From: Candidatus Eiseniibacteriota bacterium
GTDB lineage: Bacteria > Eisenbacteria > RBG-16-71-46 > CAIMUX01
Length of the DNA: 64,000 nt
Reading direction: 5' to 3'
Assembly (NCBI GenBank): GCA_016712505.1
Contig: JADJQY010000005.1
Coordinates: forward strand, 248,001 to 312,000
The number at the start of each line of letters is the position of its first letter. Position 1 is the stretch's first letter. Positions 56,110-64,000 of this stretch are shown piece by piece. A model generated the notes under the pieces. It searched no databases and was not told where the DNA came from. It saw only the letters and a list, made by a program, of their open reading frames with translations. Both the position numbers and the translations under genes were made by a program.

Positions 56110-57405
56110 GTGCCGAAGCTTCGCGGGATCGCGAATGGCCTCGTTTGGGTCCTGGTCACACTCGCCACCCAAAGCGTCGAATCGCGAGCGACGATCCCCC
56201 CGGATGTGCCTCTGGTCAACCGACCCGGGGTCGGCACGCGAGCGCTCGGCATGGGCGGGGCATCGGTCGGAGTTTCCGAGGACTATCACGCCCTGGCGAT
56301 CAATCCGGCGGGGCTGGCCCAGCTCCGCCGGGTCGAGTTCGGCCTGGAGTTCAAGCGCAAGTCGATCACCTCGGATGCGACCTACCTGGGCGAAACCCAT
56401 TCCGTGCCGCTGGACAAGACGCGCATCCAGTCGATCGGCTTCGCCTATCCCTTCCCAACCTACCGAGGCGCGCTGGTCGTCGGGATGTCGTATCAGCGGG
56501 TGGCCGACCTCGATCAGGACTATTACCGCGCCGGCCGAGGCGGGGAGATCCAGAGCGAGGTGGAGACGATCTTCGAAGAGGGTTCGGTGGGCGCCTATCA
56601 GGCGGGATTCGCGGTGGCCGCGAGTCCCAAATTGAATCTGGGTGCCACGGCGACGTTCTACTCCGGGGGCTCGGATCGCGAGCGATCGTTCACCTATCGG
56701 TCCACGAACGGCATCGACCGCGAGCGGACCAACACCACGCAGGAAATGGACATCCACGCGATCAGCGGATCCCTGGGCGCCCTGGTGCAACTGCGGCCCG
56801 ATCTGCGGCTGGGGCTGAGCCTCCATCTCCCCGAGAGCTTCACCCTCGAGGGGTCGGGAGACGATGACATCGTGCGGGTCGGGACCGAGCCGCCCGATAC
56901 CCTGGACATCCTGGAGCCCTACACGTTCTCCGACGAACTCACGCTGCCGGCGCGATTCTCCGCGGGTCTGGCCTGGACCAGGAACGGTTGGTTGGCCAGC
57001 GCCGATGCGGCGATCGCCGACTGGAAACAGATCGACTACTACGGCCCGCTCCGCACCGAGGAGCGTGAGTACGTCTACCGCACCGAGGTCGACCTTCGGC
57101 TCGGCGTGGAATACACGTTCCCGAACACGCCGCTGCGGCTGCGCGCCGGATACGCCTCGCAGCCGGTGGCCTACCGCCCGATCGCCACCGACGTGTTCCG
57201 CGGGGAGTTCGCCTTCGCCGACTTCGAACAGGACCGACGCACCTGGGCGTTCGGCGGGAGCGTGCTGCTGGAGGAGTCGATGATGCTGGAGGCCGCCTAT
57301 GTGACCGGCGGCTACGAGCGCCGCGGACGGAGCCCTCGGGGCGTGGAGACGATCGAGAAGCTCGATCAGAACGACCTGTTGGTCGGGGTCACGTTTCGGC
57401 TCTGA
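56110..57405 (+). CDS. FadL/PorV-like outer-membrane beta-barrel protein
   Basis: A 431-residue outer-membrane barrel with an N-terminal signal sequence. GVGTRALGMGGASVGVSEDY followed by HALAINPAGLA is the N-terminal pattern of FadL/OmpP1-type proteins, including PorV of the type IX system. Alternating strands continue to the C-terminal LLVGVTFRL, whose aromatic residue fits barrel insertion. GTG 56110 has AAGGAG 7 bp upstream. PorV is a SprA partner, so a link to sprA is possible, but a lipid or hydrocarbon transporter is equally likely. Confidence 0.82.
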   Translation: MPKLRGIANGLVWVLVTLATQSVESRATIPPDVPLVNRPGVGTRALGMGGASVGVSEDYHALAINPAGLAQLRRVEFGLEFKRKSITSDATYLGETHSVPLDKTRIQSIGFAYPFPTYRGALVVGMSYQRVADLDQDYYRAGRGGEIQSEVETIFEEGSVGAYQAGFAVAASPKLNLGATATFYSGGSDRERSFTYRSTNGIDRERTNTTQEMDIHAISGSLGALVQLRPDLRLGLSLHLPESFTLEGSGDDDIVRVGTEPPDTLDILEPYTFSDELTLPARFSAGLAWTRNGWLASADAAIADWKQIDYYGPLRTEEREYVYRTEVDLRLGVEYTFPNTPLRLRAGYASQPVAYRPIATDVFRGEFAFADFEQDRRTWAFGGSVLLEESMMLEAAYVTGGYERRGRSPRGVETIEKLDQNDLLVGVTFRL

Positions 57406-57408
57406 GTC

Positions 57409-57527
57409 GGGTCAACTCTGGGGCAGGGCCAGTCCTGAGGTCGGGCCAGTCCTGAGGTCGGGCCAGTCCTGAGGTCGGGCCAGTTCTGAGGTCGAGTCAG
57501 CTCTGCGGTTGGGTCAGATCTGCGGCC
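57409..57527. repeat. Tandem array of 17-bp units between the porin gene and rnc
   Basis: Seven 17-bp units, consensus GGGCCAGTCCTGAGGTC, with three identical copies at 57426-57476. The array fills most of the 140-bp convergent gap. The period is not a multiple of three. No hairpin with a T-tract was seen, so it is not an ordinary terminator. Confidence 0.9.
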
Positions 57528-57549
57528 GCATCCCGCGGTGCGCGGCGCC

Positions 57550-58383
57550 TCAGGCCGGCTCTTCGCCTGGTCCGAACAGCGTCCCGTCACGGTCGACCTC
57601 GGCGATGCGGACCAGGGCGTTGGCAGCAGCGTTCTGCTCCGCCTCCTTCTTGTTGTAGCCCGAACCGCTCCCGAGCATCCGCCCCCGCACCGTGACATCG
57701 ACGGTGAAGAGTTTCTTGTGATCGGGACCGTTCTCGGTCACCACCCGATACCGAGGGTGGGTCCGATAGCGCGCCTGCACCAGTTCCTGGAGTTCGCTCT
57801 TGTGGTTGGCCCGCCGCGGGTCGGCCAGAATGTCGTCCGCCCCGAAGAGCAGTTGGCGATGTACGAACTCCCGCGCCGCCTCCAGCCCCTGATCGAGATA
57901 GAGTGCACCGATCACCGCCTCGAAGGCATCGGCCAGGATGTTCTCGCGCTGATCCCCACCGGAATCCCGCTCGGCGTCGCTCAGCAAGACATAGTCGCCG
58001 AGGTGAAGCTCCAGGGCTCGCTTGGCCAGGACGTCGCGGCAGACCAGCTGCCCCTTCTTCTTGGTCAGGTCCCCTTCCCGATCGTTGGGGTAGCGGTGAT
58101 AGAGGTACTGGACCACGATCAGTTCGAGAACCGCATCCCCGAGGAACTCCATCCGCTCATTGGAGAAGCGCGAGTCGAGGCTGTTCCCGCCGAGGAATGA
58201 ACGGTGGGTGAGGGCCTGCCTGAGCAGCGCATCGTCCCGGAACTGGAGACCCCAGGCGGTCTGAAACGCAGCGAGGCTCGCTGGGGCACCCTCGGGGCGC
58301 GCGCCGAGCGGAGCCCGAGGCGGAGGCACGGGAGTTGTCGGCCGGCCGAGCCACGACCGGATGATTTCGATCAGGCGTTTCAC
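57550..58383 (-). CDS. rnc: Ribonuclease III
   Basis: Double-strand-specific endoribonuclease of rRNA and mRNA processing. The 277-residue protein has the signature NERMEFLGDAVLELIVVQYL and a DAFEAVIGALYLDQGLE metal-site region, then a C-terminal double-stranded RNA-binding domain (LQELVQARYRTHPRYRVVTE). An N-terminal extension of about 30 Pro/Gly-rich residues is extra. It follows fabF, as in many fatty-acid clusters. Confidence 0.95.
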   Translation of the reverse strand: MKRLIEIIRSWLGRPTTPVPPPRAPLGARPEGAPASLAAFQTAWGLQFRDDALLRQALTHRSFLGGNSLDSRFSNERMEFLGDAVLELIVVQYLYHRYPNDREGDLTKKKGQLVCRDVLAKRALELHLGDYVLLSDAERDSGGDQRENILADAFEAVIGALYLDQGLEAAREFVHRQLLFGADDILADPRRANHKSELQELVQARYRTHPRYRVVTENGPDHKKLFTVDVTVRGRMLGSGSGYNKKEAEQNAAANALVRIAEVDRDGTLFGPGEEPA

Positions 58384-58464
58384 TCGCGCACGAACCCCGA
58401 CCCGGCGGGAAATAGGCCCGGAAACGCAGGGCGATCGTGCCGCTCACGGGCCGCGGAACGTCGG

Positions 58465-59706
58465 TCAGCCGCGGTAACGACGGATCGCCAGGGAAACGTT
58501 GTGTCCGCCGAATCCGAAGGAGTTGCTGAGCGCCACCTCCACCTCGGCCCGCCGTGCCGTATTGGGCACGTAGTCGAGGTCGCACTCCGGATCCGGGTTC
58601 TCGAGGTTGATCGTCGGCGGAACGATGCCGTTCATGATGCTAAAAACCGTCGCCACCGCTTCGATCGCGCCCGCCGCGCCCAGGAGATGACCGGTCATCG
58701 ACTTGGTCGATGAGACCATCAGACGCGACGCATGGTCTCCGAACACCGTTCGGATCGCCTGGCTCTCACATCGGTCGTTGAACTCGGTCGATGTCCCGTG
58801 GGCGTTGATGTACTGGACCTCCTCCGGCCGCAGACCGGCCGACTTGAGGGCGAGGTCCATCGCTCGGGCCGCGCCTTCACCTTCCGGCGCCGGTTCGGTG
58901 ATGTGGTGGGCATCCGCGGTGGCCCCGTACCCCGCCAGCTCCGCATAGATCTTCGCCCCGCGCGCCTTGGCGTGGGTCTCCGATTCCAGCACCAGAATCG
59001 CCGCCCCCTCGCCCATGATGAAACCATCGCGATCGCGCTCGAACGGCCGGCTGGCACGCTCCGGTTCTTCGTTGCGGGTGCTCATGGCGCGAAGCGAGCA
59101 GAAGCCGGCCATGGCGAGCGGAGTGACCGGAGCCTCACTGCCCCCGCCCAACACCGCGTCCTGTTCGCCGTAGCGAACCAGGCGGAACGCCTCTCCGATC
59201 GCGTGCGCGCCGGAGGCGCAGGCGGAAACCGTGGCGTAGTTGAAGCCCCAAGCGCCGTGAACCATCGACACCTGACCGGCGGCCATGTCGGCAATCATCA
59301 TCGGCACGAAGAAGGGTGAGACCCGATCCGGCCCGCGCTCGACCAGGGCTCGGTGCTGCCCCTCCCAGGTCGTGGTCCCGCCGATACCGGAGCCGATGAT
59401 CACCCCGATCCGCTCCCCGCGGTTCTCGGTGCAGTCCAGGCCTGAATGCTCGACCGCCTGGGTCGACGCCGCGATCGCGTACTGGGTGAACGGGTCGGTG
59501 CGCTTCGCCAGCTTGCCGTCCATGTACTGCGTCGGATCGAAGCCTTTGAGTTCGGCCGCGATCCGGGTCTTGAGCAGACTCGCGTCGAAGCGGGTCACCG
59601 GTCCGACCCCGCTCCGGCCTTCGATCAGCCCGTTCCAGAAGCTGCCGATGGAAAGCCCCAGCGGGGTAACCGCGCCCATTCCCGTAATGACGACTTTTTC
59701 TCGCAT
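58465..59706 (-). CDS. fabF: 3-oxoacyl-ACP synthase II
   Basis: Condensing enzyme of fatty-acid chain elongation. The 413-residue protein starts MREKVVITGMGAVTPLG; the active-site Cys is in SACASGAH, the two histidines are in NAHGTSTEFND and MTGHLLGAAGAIE. ATG 59706 is chosen because residues above it are not homologous. It sits between acpP and rnc. Confidence 0.96.
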   Translation of the reverse strand: MREKVVITGMGAVTPLGLSIGSFWNGLIEGRSGVGPVTRFDASLLKTRIAAELKGFDPTQYMDGKLAKRTDPFTQYAIAASTQAVEHSGLDCTENRGERIGVIIGSGIGGTTTWEGQHRALVERGPDRVSPFFVPMMIADMAAGQVSMVHGAWGFNYATVSACASGAHAIGEAFRLVRYGEQDAVLGGGSEAPVTPLAMAGFCSLRAMSTRNEEPERASRPFERDRDGFIMGEGAAILVLESETHAKARGAKIYAELAGYGATADAHHITEPAPEGEGAARAMDLALKSAGLRPEEVQYINAHGTSTEFNDRCESQAIRTVFGDHASRLMVSSTKSMTGHLLGAAGAIEAVATVFSIMNGIVPPTINLENPDPECDLDYVPNTARRAEVEVALSNSFGFGGHNVSLAIRRYRG

Positions 59707-59883
59707 CGCTCCATCCTCGAGCCAGGAGGCTCGGTCGGCCGTGCTCCGTCGAGGGGAGCTCGCGCCCCCTCGGCCTTGTGCGCCGGAATCACCCGCTTCG
59801 GGACTCACGCAGAGTCGGCGCGATCCCCCGGCACTTCGAGCCGGAACGTGGGGCGCCGGGCGCCCCTCCGACCGTCGCCCCGA

Positions 59884-60126
59884 CTACTTCGCCGACACGT
59901 TGTCTTTCAGATAGTTCAGCGCGTCACCGACCTTGGCCATCTTCTCCGCGGCCTCGTCGGGGATCTCGATCTCGAAGGCCTCTTCCAGGGCCATGACCAG
60001 CTCGACCGTGTCGAGGGAGTCAGCCCCCAAGTCGTCCACGAACGAGGCTTCGGGCACCACCTTCTCCGGCGCCACGCCCAGCTGCTCGACGATGATGTCC
60101 TTCACCTTCTGCTCGTAGTTCTCCAT
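59884..60126 (-). CDS. acpP: Acyl carrier protein
   Basis: Carries acyl chains on a phosphopantetheine arm. The 80-residue protein has normal length and the DLGADSLDTVELVMALEE motif, whose Ser is modified. It starts MENYEQKVKDIIVEQLG and lies upstream of fabF. A 370-bp gap with a 16-bp tandem array separates it from fabG. Confidence 0.97.
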   Translation of the reverse strand: MENYEQKVKDIIVEQLGVAPEKVVPEASFVDDLGADSLDTVELVMALEEAFEIEIPDEAAEKMAKVGDALNYLKDNVSAK

Positions 60127-60340
60127 TCCGTCCTCCGTCGGGGTGCCCCCCATTGTCCTTCCCGAGTTCCAACCTTGCCGCCGGTTCCGAACCCCTCGAA
60201 GCGCGCTCCGGCGGGGACGGCGCCGACAACCCGATTGCGAGCAACCGGGTTTCGCCAGCGGCCAAAAGACCATCGCCCAAAAGTCCGTCGCACTCTAGCA
60301 TCATTCGGGGGTCGATCGGCATCCCCGGTTGCAGGGCGCT

Positions 60341-60452
60341 GTTCGATCGGGGGCCCGTTCAATCGGGGGCCCGTTCAATCGGGGGCCCGTTCGATCGGGG
60401 GCCCGTTCGATCGGGGGCCTGTTCGATCCGGGCCCTATTCGATCAGGGCTCC
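60341..60452. repeat. Tandem array of 16-bp units between fabG and acpP
   Basis: Seven consecutive 16-bp units, consensus GTTCGATCGGGGGCCC, five of them identical or one base apart. The array is within the fab gene cluster, in a 370-bp gap that otherwise holds no recognised element. Each unit contains GATC and a GGGGGCCC near-palindrome. Confidence 0.92.
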
Positions 60453-60499
60453 TGTCGGCGGCCTCCCGGATCGCCCCCTGCGCCGCCCGGGGGGTGCCG

Positions 60500-61249
60500 T
60501 CAGGCCATCAGCATCCCGCCGTCGACCCGGAGCACCTGGCCGGTCATGTAGCGCGTCTGCTCGGAGGCCAGGAACGAGACCAGTCCAGCCACGTCGTCCC
60601 CCTCCCCGAATCGCCCGACTGGAATCCGCGCCAACAGATCCTGCTGCACCTTTTCCGGCAGGACGTCGGTCATCTCGGTGCGGATGAAACCGGGGGCAAC
60701 CGCGTTGACCGTGATCCCCCGTTCCGCCAGTTCCAGGGCGATCGAGTGGGTCAGTCCGATCAAGCCGGCCTTCGAGGCGGCGTAATTCGACTGCCCCTTG
60801 TTCCCCATTTCCCCGACCACCGAAGTGATGTTGATCACCCGGCCCCAGCGCGCCTTGAGCATCCCGCGCGAGAACGCCTTGATGCAGTGGAAGGCCCCCT
60901 TGAGGTTCACCGACAGCACCTGCTCCCAGTCCTCCTCTTCCAGTCGCAAGAAGAGGTTATCGCGGGTCAGACCGGCATTGTTGACCAGGATGGATGCCGG
61001 GCCGAGCTGTTCGGTTACTTGCGCGGCCAGCGCCTGAATGTCAGCCGGCCGGCCAAGATCGCAGCGAAAGTGCTGGCAGCGTCGGCCGAGCGCCCGGATT
61101 TCTTGCACCACTGGACCCTCAGGGTCGCCGCTTCGGTCGGTGATCGCGACATCGGCGCCGTCCTGGGCGAGTCGCAGCGCAATCGCCCGACCGATCCCGC
61201 GACTCCCGCCGGTCACCACCGCCAGCCGCCCGCAATGCCATTCGTTCAT
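60500..61249 (-). CDS. fabG: 3-oxoacyl-ACP reductase
   Basis: NADPH-dependent reductase of fatty-acid elongation, short-chain dehydrogenase family. The 249-residue protein has TGGSRGIGRAIA (cofactor site), NNAG, catalytic Ser in INITSVVGEMGNKGQSNYAASK with the Tyr and Lys, and PGFIRTEM. ATG 61249 overlaps the fabD stop by 4 bp. Confidence 0.96.
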   Translation of the reverse strand: MNEWHCGRLAVVTGGSRGIGRAIALRLAQDGADVAITDRSGDPEGPVVQEIRALGRRCQHFRCDLGRPADIQALAAQVTEQLGPASILVNNAGLTRDNLFLRLEEEDWEQVLSVNLKGAFHCIKAFSRGMLKARWGRVINITSVVGEMGNKGQSNYAASKAGLIGLTHSIALELAERGITVNAVAPGFIRTEMTDVLPEKVQQDLLARIPVGRFGEGDDVAGLVSFLASEQTRYMTGQVLRVDGGMLMA

Positions 61250-62208
61250 CGTGCCGAGCCCTCCGTGGAGAGACCTGTGGTGGAGAGGTAGACCTCCAGT
61301 TGCTCCGCCGTGCCCAGGGGAGTGACCTTTGCCTCCTTGTCGACGCCGCGCACCAGCCCGGCGAGCACCTTTCCCGGGCCGATCTCGTAGAACTCGGTGA
61401 TTCCGTCGGCCAGCATCGAGCGGACCGACTCCTCCCAACGCACGGTGCTGAGAAGCTGACGCTCCAGGGAATCGCGGATGGCCGGGGCGAAGTCAGCCCC
61501 GTCGGGAGCGACCGGCCGGGCGCTCTGGTTCGTCACCACCGGACAGCGTGGCGCCTGCATCGGAGTCTCGGCGAGCATCGCCCGGAGCCCGGTGGCCGCG
61601 CTCTCCATCAACGGGGAGTGAAACGCGCCGCTCACTTCGAGGCGGATGACCCGCTTCGCCCCGCCCGATTTCAGAATCTCCATCGCCGCCTCGACCGCCG
61701 CCACCTCTCCGGAGATCACCACCTGGCCGGGAGAGTTGAAGTTCGCCGCGCGAACGGTGCCGGACACACCGGACAGCAGCTCCGCGACCCGTGCCGCCTC
61801 GAGACCGAGCGCGGCGGCCATCGTGCCGGGGCGCTCCAGCCCCGCCTGGTACATCAGTTCTCCGCGTCGCCGCACCAGGCGCAGTCCGGCAGCGAAGTCG
61901 AACGCCCCGGCCGCGACATAGGCGCTGTACTCACCCAGACTGTGACCGGCCGCGCGTGCTGACGGCGCGGCGCTCCAGCCCAGTGCGCGCCAGGCCGCGA
62001 TACTGTGCGTGAAGATGGCGGGCTGGGTATTGCGGGTCTGCTTCAGCTCCTCCTCCGGGCCCTCGAAGCACAGCCGCGCCAGATCGAAGCCCAGCACCGC
62101 ATTCGCCTCGTCGAACACTGCGCGGGCCGCGGGAAATTTCTCGTAGAGATCCTTCCCCATCCCGACGAACTGCGAGCCCTGACCGGGAAAGAGATATCCG
62201 ATGCTCAC
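61246..62208 (-). CDS. fabD: Malonyl-CoA:ACP transacylase
   Basis: Loads malonyl groups on to acyl carrier protein. The 320-residue protein starts SIGYLFPGQGSQFVGMG; the nucleophile Ser is in GHSLGEYSA and the catalytic His in GAFHSPLM. GTG 62208, with GGGAG 8 bp upstream, gives the standard start; upstream codons are non-homologous. Confidence 0.95.
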   Translation of the reverse strand: MSIGYLFPGQGSQFVGMGKDLYEKFPAARAVFDEANAVLGFDLARLCFEGPEEELKQTRNTQPAIFTHSIAAWRALGWSAAPSARAAGHSLGEYSAYVAAGAFDFAAGLRLVRRRGELMYQAGLERPGTMAAALGLEAARVAELLSGVSGTVRAANFNSPGQVVISGEVAAVEAAMEILKSGGAKRVIRLEVSGAFHSPLMESAATGLRAMLAETPMQAPRCPVVTNQSARPVAPDGADFAPAIRDSLERQLLSTVRWEESVRSMLADGITEFYEIGPGKVLAGLVRGVDKEAKVTPLGTAEQLEVYLSTTGLSTEGSAR

Positions 62209-62293
62209 CGCATGCACTCCCTGTTCATGACACCGCGCGAAACCGGCTCGGGCCCCTTGGCGCGTGGGCCGACTCTGGAACGTGACGGACCGA

Positions 62294-63301
62294 TCACCAA
62301 CGGACGAGCGAAGCACCCCAGGTGAGTCCCGCTCCGAAGGCCACCATCAGGACCAGGTCTCCCTCGTGCAGGCGTCCCTCGCGCCGCGCTTCGTCGAGGG
62401 CCAGGGGCACAGAGGCGGCAGAGGTGTTGCCGTACTTCTGGATGTTGAGATAGACCCGCTCGGGGGGAAGCTCGAGACGCTGCGCGGTGGCATCGATGAT
62501 GCGGGTGTTCGCCTGGTGGGGAACGAGCAGCGAGACATCGGCCGGCGTGACCCCGGCGCGATCGAGGACGCGTCGACAGGCCTCCTCCATCCCCCGCACT
62601 CCGAGCTTGAACACCTCATTCCCCTTCATGTGGAAGTGGTGCTGTTGCTGGTCGATCGCCTCGTGGGTGATCGGGTGACGGGAGCCGCCCGCCGGCAGTT
62701 CAATCAGCTCCGCCGAGGTGCCGTCGGCACCGAGGTAGGTGGCCAGGATCTCCCCCCGCCCGTTGTGGGGCCCGATGATCGCGGCCCCCGCCGCGTCGCC
62801 GAAGAGGATGCAAACGCCCCGATCCTGCCAGTTCATGAACTTGCTCAGCATTTCGACGCCGATCACCAGCACATGGTTGGCCAGTCCCGCACCGATCAGA
62901 CCCCGCGCTACCTCCGTCCCGTAGAGGAACCCGGAGCAGGCGGCGGCGAGGTCCATGCAGTAGGCGCGCGGCGCACCGATCGCAGCCTGGACCAGGCAGG
63001 CGGTCGAGGGGAACTGATAGTCGGCAGTCACCGTGCAGACCACGATGGTGTCGAGTTGATCCGCGGTGATGCCGCTCGACTCCAGGGCCCTCCGCGCGGC
63101 GGCGGTGGCAAGATCGGAAGCCGCCGTCTTGTCGTCGGCGATGCGCCGCTCGCGGATCCCCGTCCGGGCGACGATCCAGTCGTCCGACGTGTCGACCAAG
63201 GCTTCGAGGTCGTGGTTGGTGAGTACGCGATCGGGAACGGCCGAGCCGGTGCCGAGGATCGAAACCGACCTAACCTGTGGCTTCTTGTCGCTGGAGCTCA
63301 C
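62294..63301 (-). CDS. fabH: 3-oxoacyl-ACP synthase III
   Basis: Starts fatty-acid synthesis by condensing acyl-CoA with malonyl-ACP. The 335-residue protein has the active-site Cys in AAACSGFLYG, His in VPHQANTRI and Asn in YGNTSAASVPLA; the dimer arginine region DWIVARTGIRERR is also present. GTG 63301 overlaps the plsX end by about 30 bp. Confidence 0.95.
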   Translation of the reverse strand: MSSSDKKPQVRSVSILGTGSAVPDRVLTNHDLEALVDTSDDWIVARTGIRERRIADDKTAASDLATAAARRALESSGITADQLDTIVVCTVTADYQFPSTACLVQAAIGAPRAYCMDLAAACSGFLYGTEVARGLIGAGLANHVLVIGVEMLSKFMNWQDRGVCILFGDAAGAAIIGPHNGRGEILATYLGADGTSAELIELPAGGSRHPITHEAIDQQQHHFHMKGNEVFKLGVRGMEEACRRVLDRAGVTPADVSLLVPHQANTRIIDATAQRLELPPERVYLNIQKYGNTSAASVPLALDEARREGRLHEGDLVLMVAFGAGLTWGASLVRW

Positions 63302-64000
63302 GTGCGAGTTCCTCTCCGATTTTCTCCGCCACGCCCTGCCGGGCGGCGGTGCCACCGACGCGAATGGCGTTCATGATCGCCTTCGCGGTGGAGCGTCCGT
63401 GCGAGATCACGACCACGCCGTCGACTCCGAGCAAGGGAGCCCCACCATACTCCTCGTAGTTCAACTTGTTCTTCAGGCCGCTGAACACCGGGCGAAGCAG
63501 GCCGGCGCCGATCTTGTACTTGATGTGGCTTTCGATTTCGCGGCGCACCGTCTGGACCGCCATGTTCACCACGCTCTCGGCGAACTTCAGGATCACATTG
63601 CCGGTGAAACCGTCGCAGACCACCACGTCGGCATGCCCGGTCAGGATGTCCTTCCCTTCCACGTTGCCGATGAAGTTCATCTGTCCACGCCCCTCTTCAA
63701 GGAGCTTGTGCGCCTGCTGCGTCAGGTCGGAGCCTTTGCAACTCTCCTCCCCGATGTTGAGCAGCCCCACCTTGGGATTCTCGACCCCGTAAACCTGCTG
63801 AGCGTACACCTTCCCCATGACGGCAAACTGGAACAGGTGCATCGGCTTGCTGTCGGAGTTGGCTCCGACGTCGAGGAGTAGACAGTGGCCGGTCGGGGTG
63901 GGAACGATGGTTGCGATGGCGGGGCGCTGCACGCCGGCGAGGCGTCCGAGGCCGAGCAGACTCGAGGTGACGACCGCCCCGGTGTTGCCCGCGGAAACCA
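63270..64000 (-). CDS. plsX: Phosphate acyltransferase PlsX, 5' end outside window
   Basis: Makes acyl-phosphate from acyl-ACP for phospholipid synthesis. About 243 residues are visible; the N-terminus lies beyond base 64000. The visible start reads VSAGNTGAVVTSSLLGLGRL, followed by LLLDVGANSDSKP and ADVVVCDGFTGNVILKFAES, all conserved. It is the first visible gene of the plsX-fabH-fabD-fabG-acpP-fabF-rnc cluster. Confidence 0.95.
   Translation of the reverse strand, partial: VSAGNTGAVVTSSLLGLGRLAGVQRPAIATIVPTPTGHCLLLDVGANSDSKPMHLFQFAVMGKVYAQQVYGVENPKVGLLNIGEESCKGSDLTQQAHKLLEEGRGQMNFIGNVEGKDILTGHADVVVCDGFTGNVILKFAESVVNMAVQTVRREIESHIKYKIGAGLLRPVFSGLKNKLNYEEYGGAPLLGVDGVVVISHGRSTAKAIMNAIRVGGTAARQGVAEKIGEELARELQRQEATG

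Noticed and set aside
60341..60452. CRISPR array
   Set aside because: The units are 16 bp and directly adjacent, with no unique spacers, and no cas gene is nearby. The other arrays have the same character.

Overview
The window reads as chromosomal DNA of a GC-rich Gram-negative bacterium. It encodes both LptF and LptG permeases, a Wza-type outer-membrane exporter, a FadL/PorV-like beta-barrel and a giant SprA-type translocon. SprA outside Bacteroidota points to the wider FCB group, for example an Eisenbacteria-, Latescibacteria- or Gemmatimonadota-like lineage; this is inference from gene content. Nearly all genes are on the minus strand and tightly packed, many with 4-bp ATGA or GTGA overlaps. 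No IS element, integrase, CRISPR array, rRNA or tRNA was seen.

Layout by coordinate (most transcription runs right to left). 1-21.2 kb: an exopolysaccharide/capsule operon starting near a promoter at 21.3 kb: Wza-like exporter, Wzz-like chain-length protein, ExeA-like ATPase, BY-kinase-like ATPase, a nucleotidyltransferase-fold protein, an alkaline-phosphatase-superfamily enzyme, an LPG-synthase-TM protein, an O-antigen-ligase-like protein, a phosphoglycosyltransferase, a GT39-like enzyme, three GT4 enzymes, ManC, a SPOR lipoprotein, a GlmU-like protein, GalT and GlgA. 21.4-36.6 kb: the conserved translation cluster rimP-nusA-infB-ylxP(DUF503)-rbfA-truB-ribF-rpsO-pnp, followed by an M16 peptidase, dUTPase, a DUF3108 protein and a deoxyhypusine-synthase-like protein. 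36.9-44.5 kb: an M28 peptidase and sprA. 44.9-47.3 kb (+): lptF-lptG. 47.3-52.4 kb: accC, a PilT ATPase, accB, aroQ, aroB. 52.6-55.3 kb: an ECF sigma factor, a zinc-finger anti-sigma factor and a trypsin-fold PDZ protein lacking the catalytic triad. 55.6-57.4 kb (+): a CxxCH lipoprotein and an outer-membrane barrel. 57.5-64 kb: plsX-fabH-fabD-fabG-acpP-fabF-rnc.

Two patterns cut across the annotation. First, several otherwise conserved genes are broken: five apparent one-base deletions (GlmU-like gene, SPOR lipoprotein, truB, sprA twice), at least four of them at or beside G/C homopolymers, and two in-frame TAG codons (ribF, pilT). Because ribF, truB and sprA should be functional, assembly or sequencing error is the leading explanation, with hypermutable tracts as the alternative. 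Second, almost every longer intergenic gap carries its own short tandem array (14, 15, 15, 15, 16 or 17-bp units, unrelated in sequence), and similar 18-bp arrays lie inside nusA and infB. These intergenic minisatellites are the most unusual structure in the window that gene annotation does not explain.
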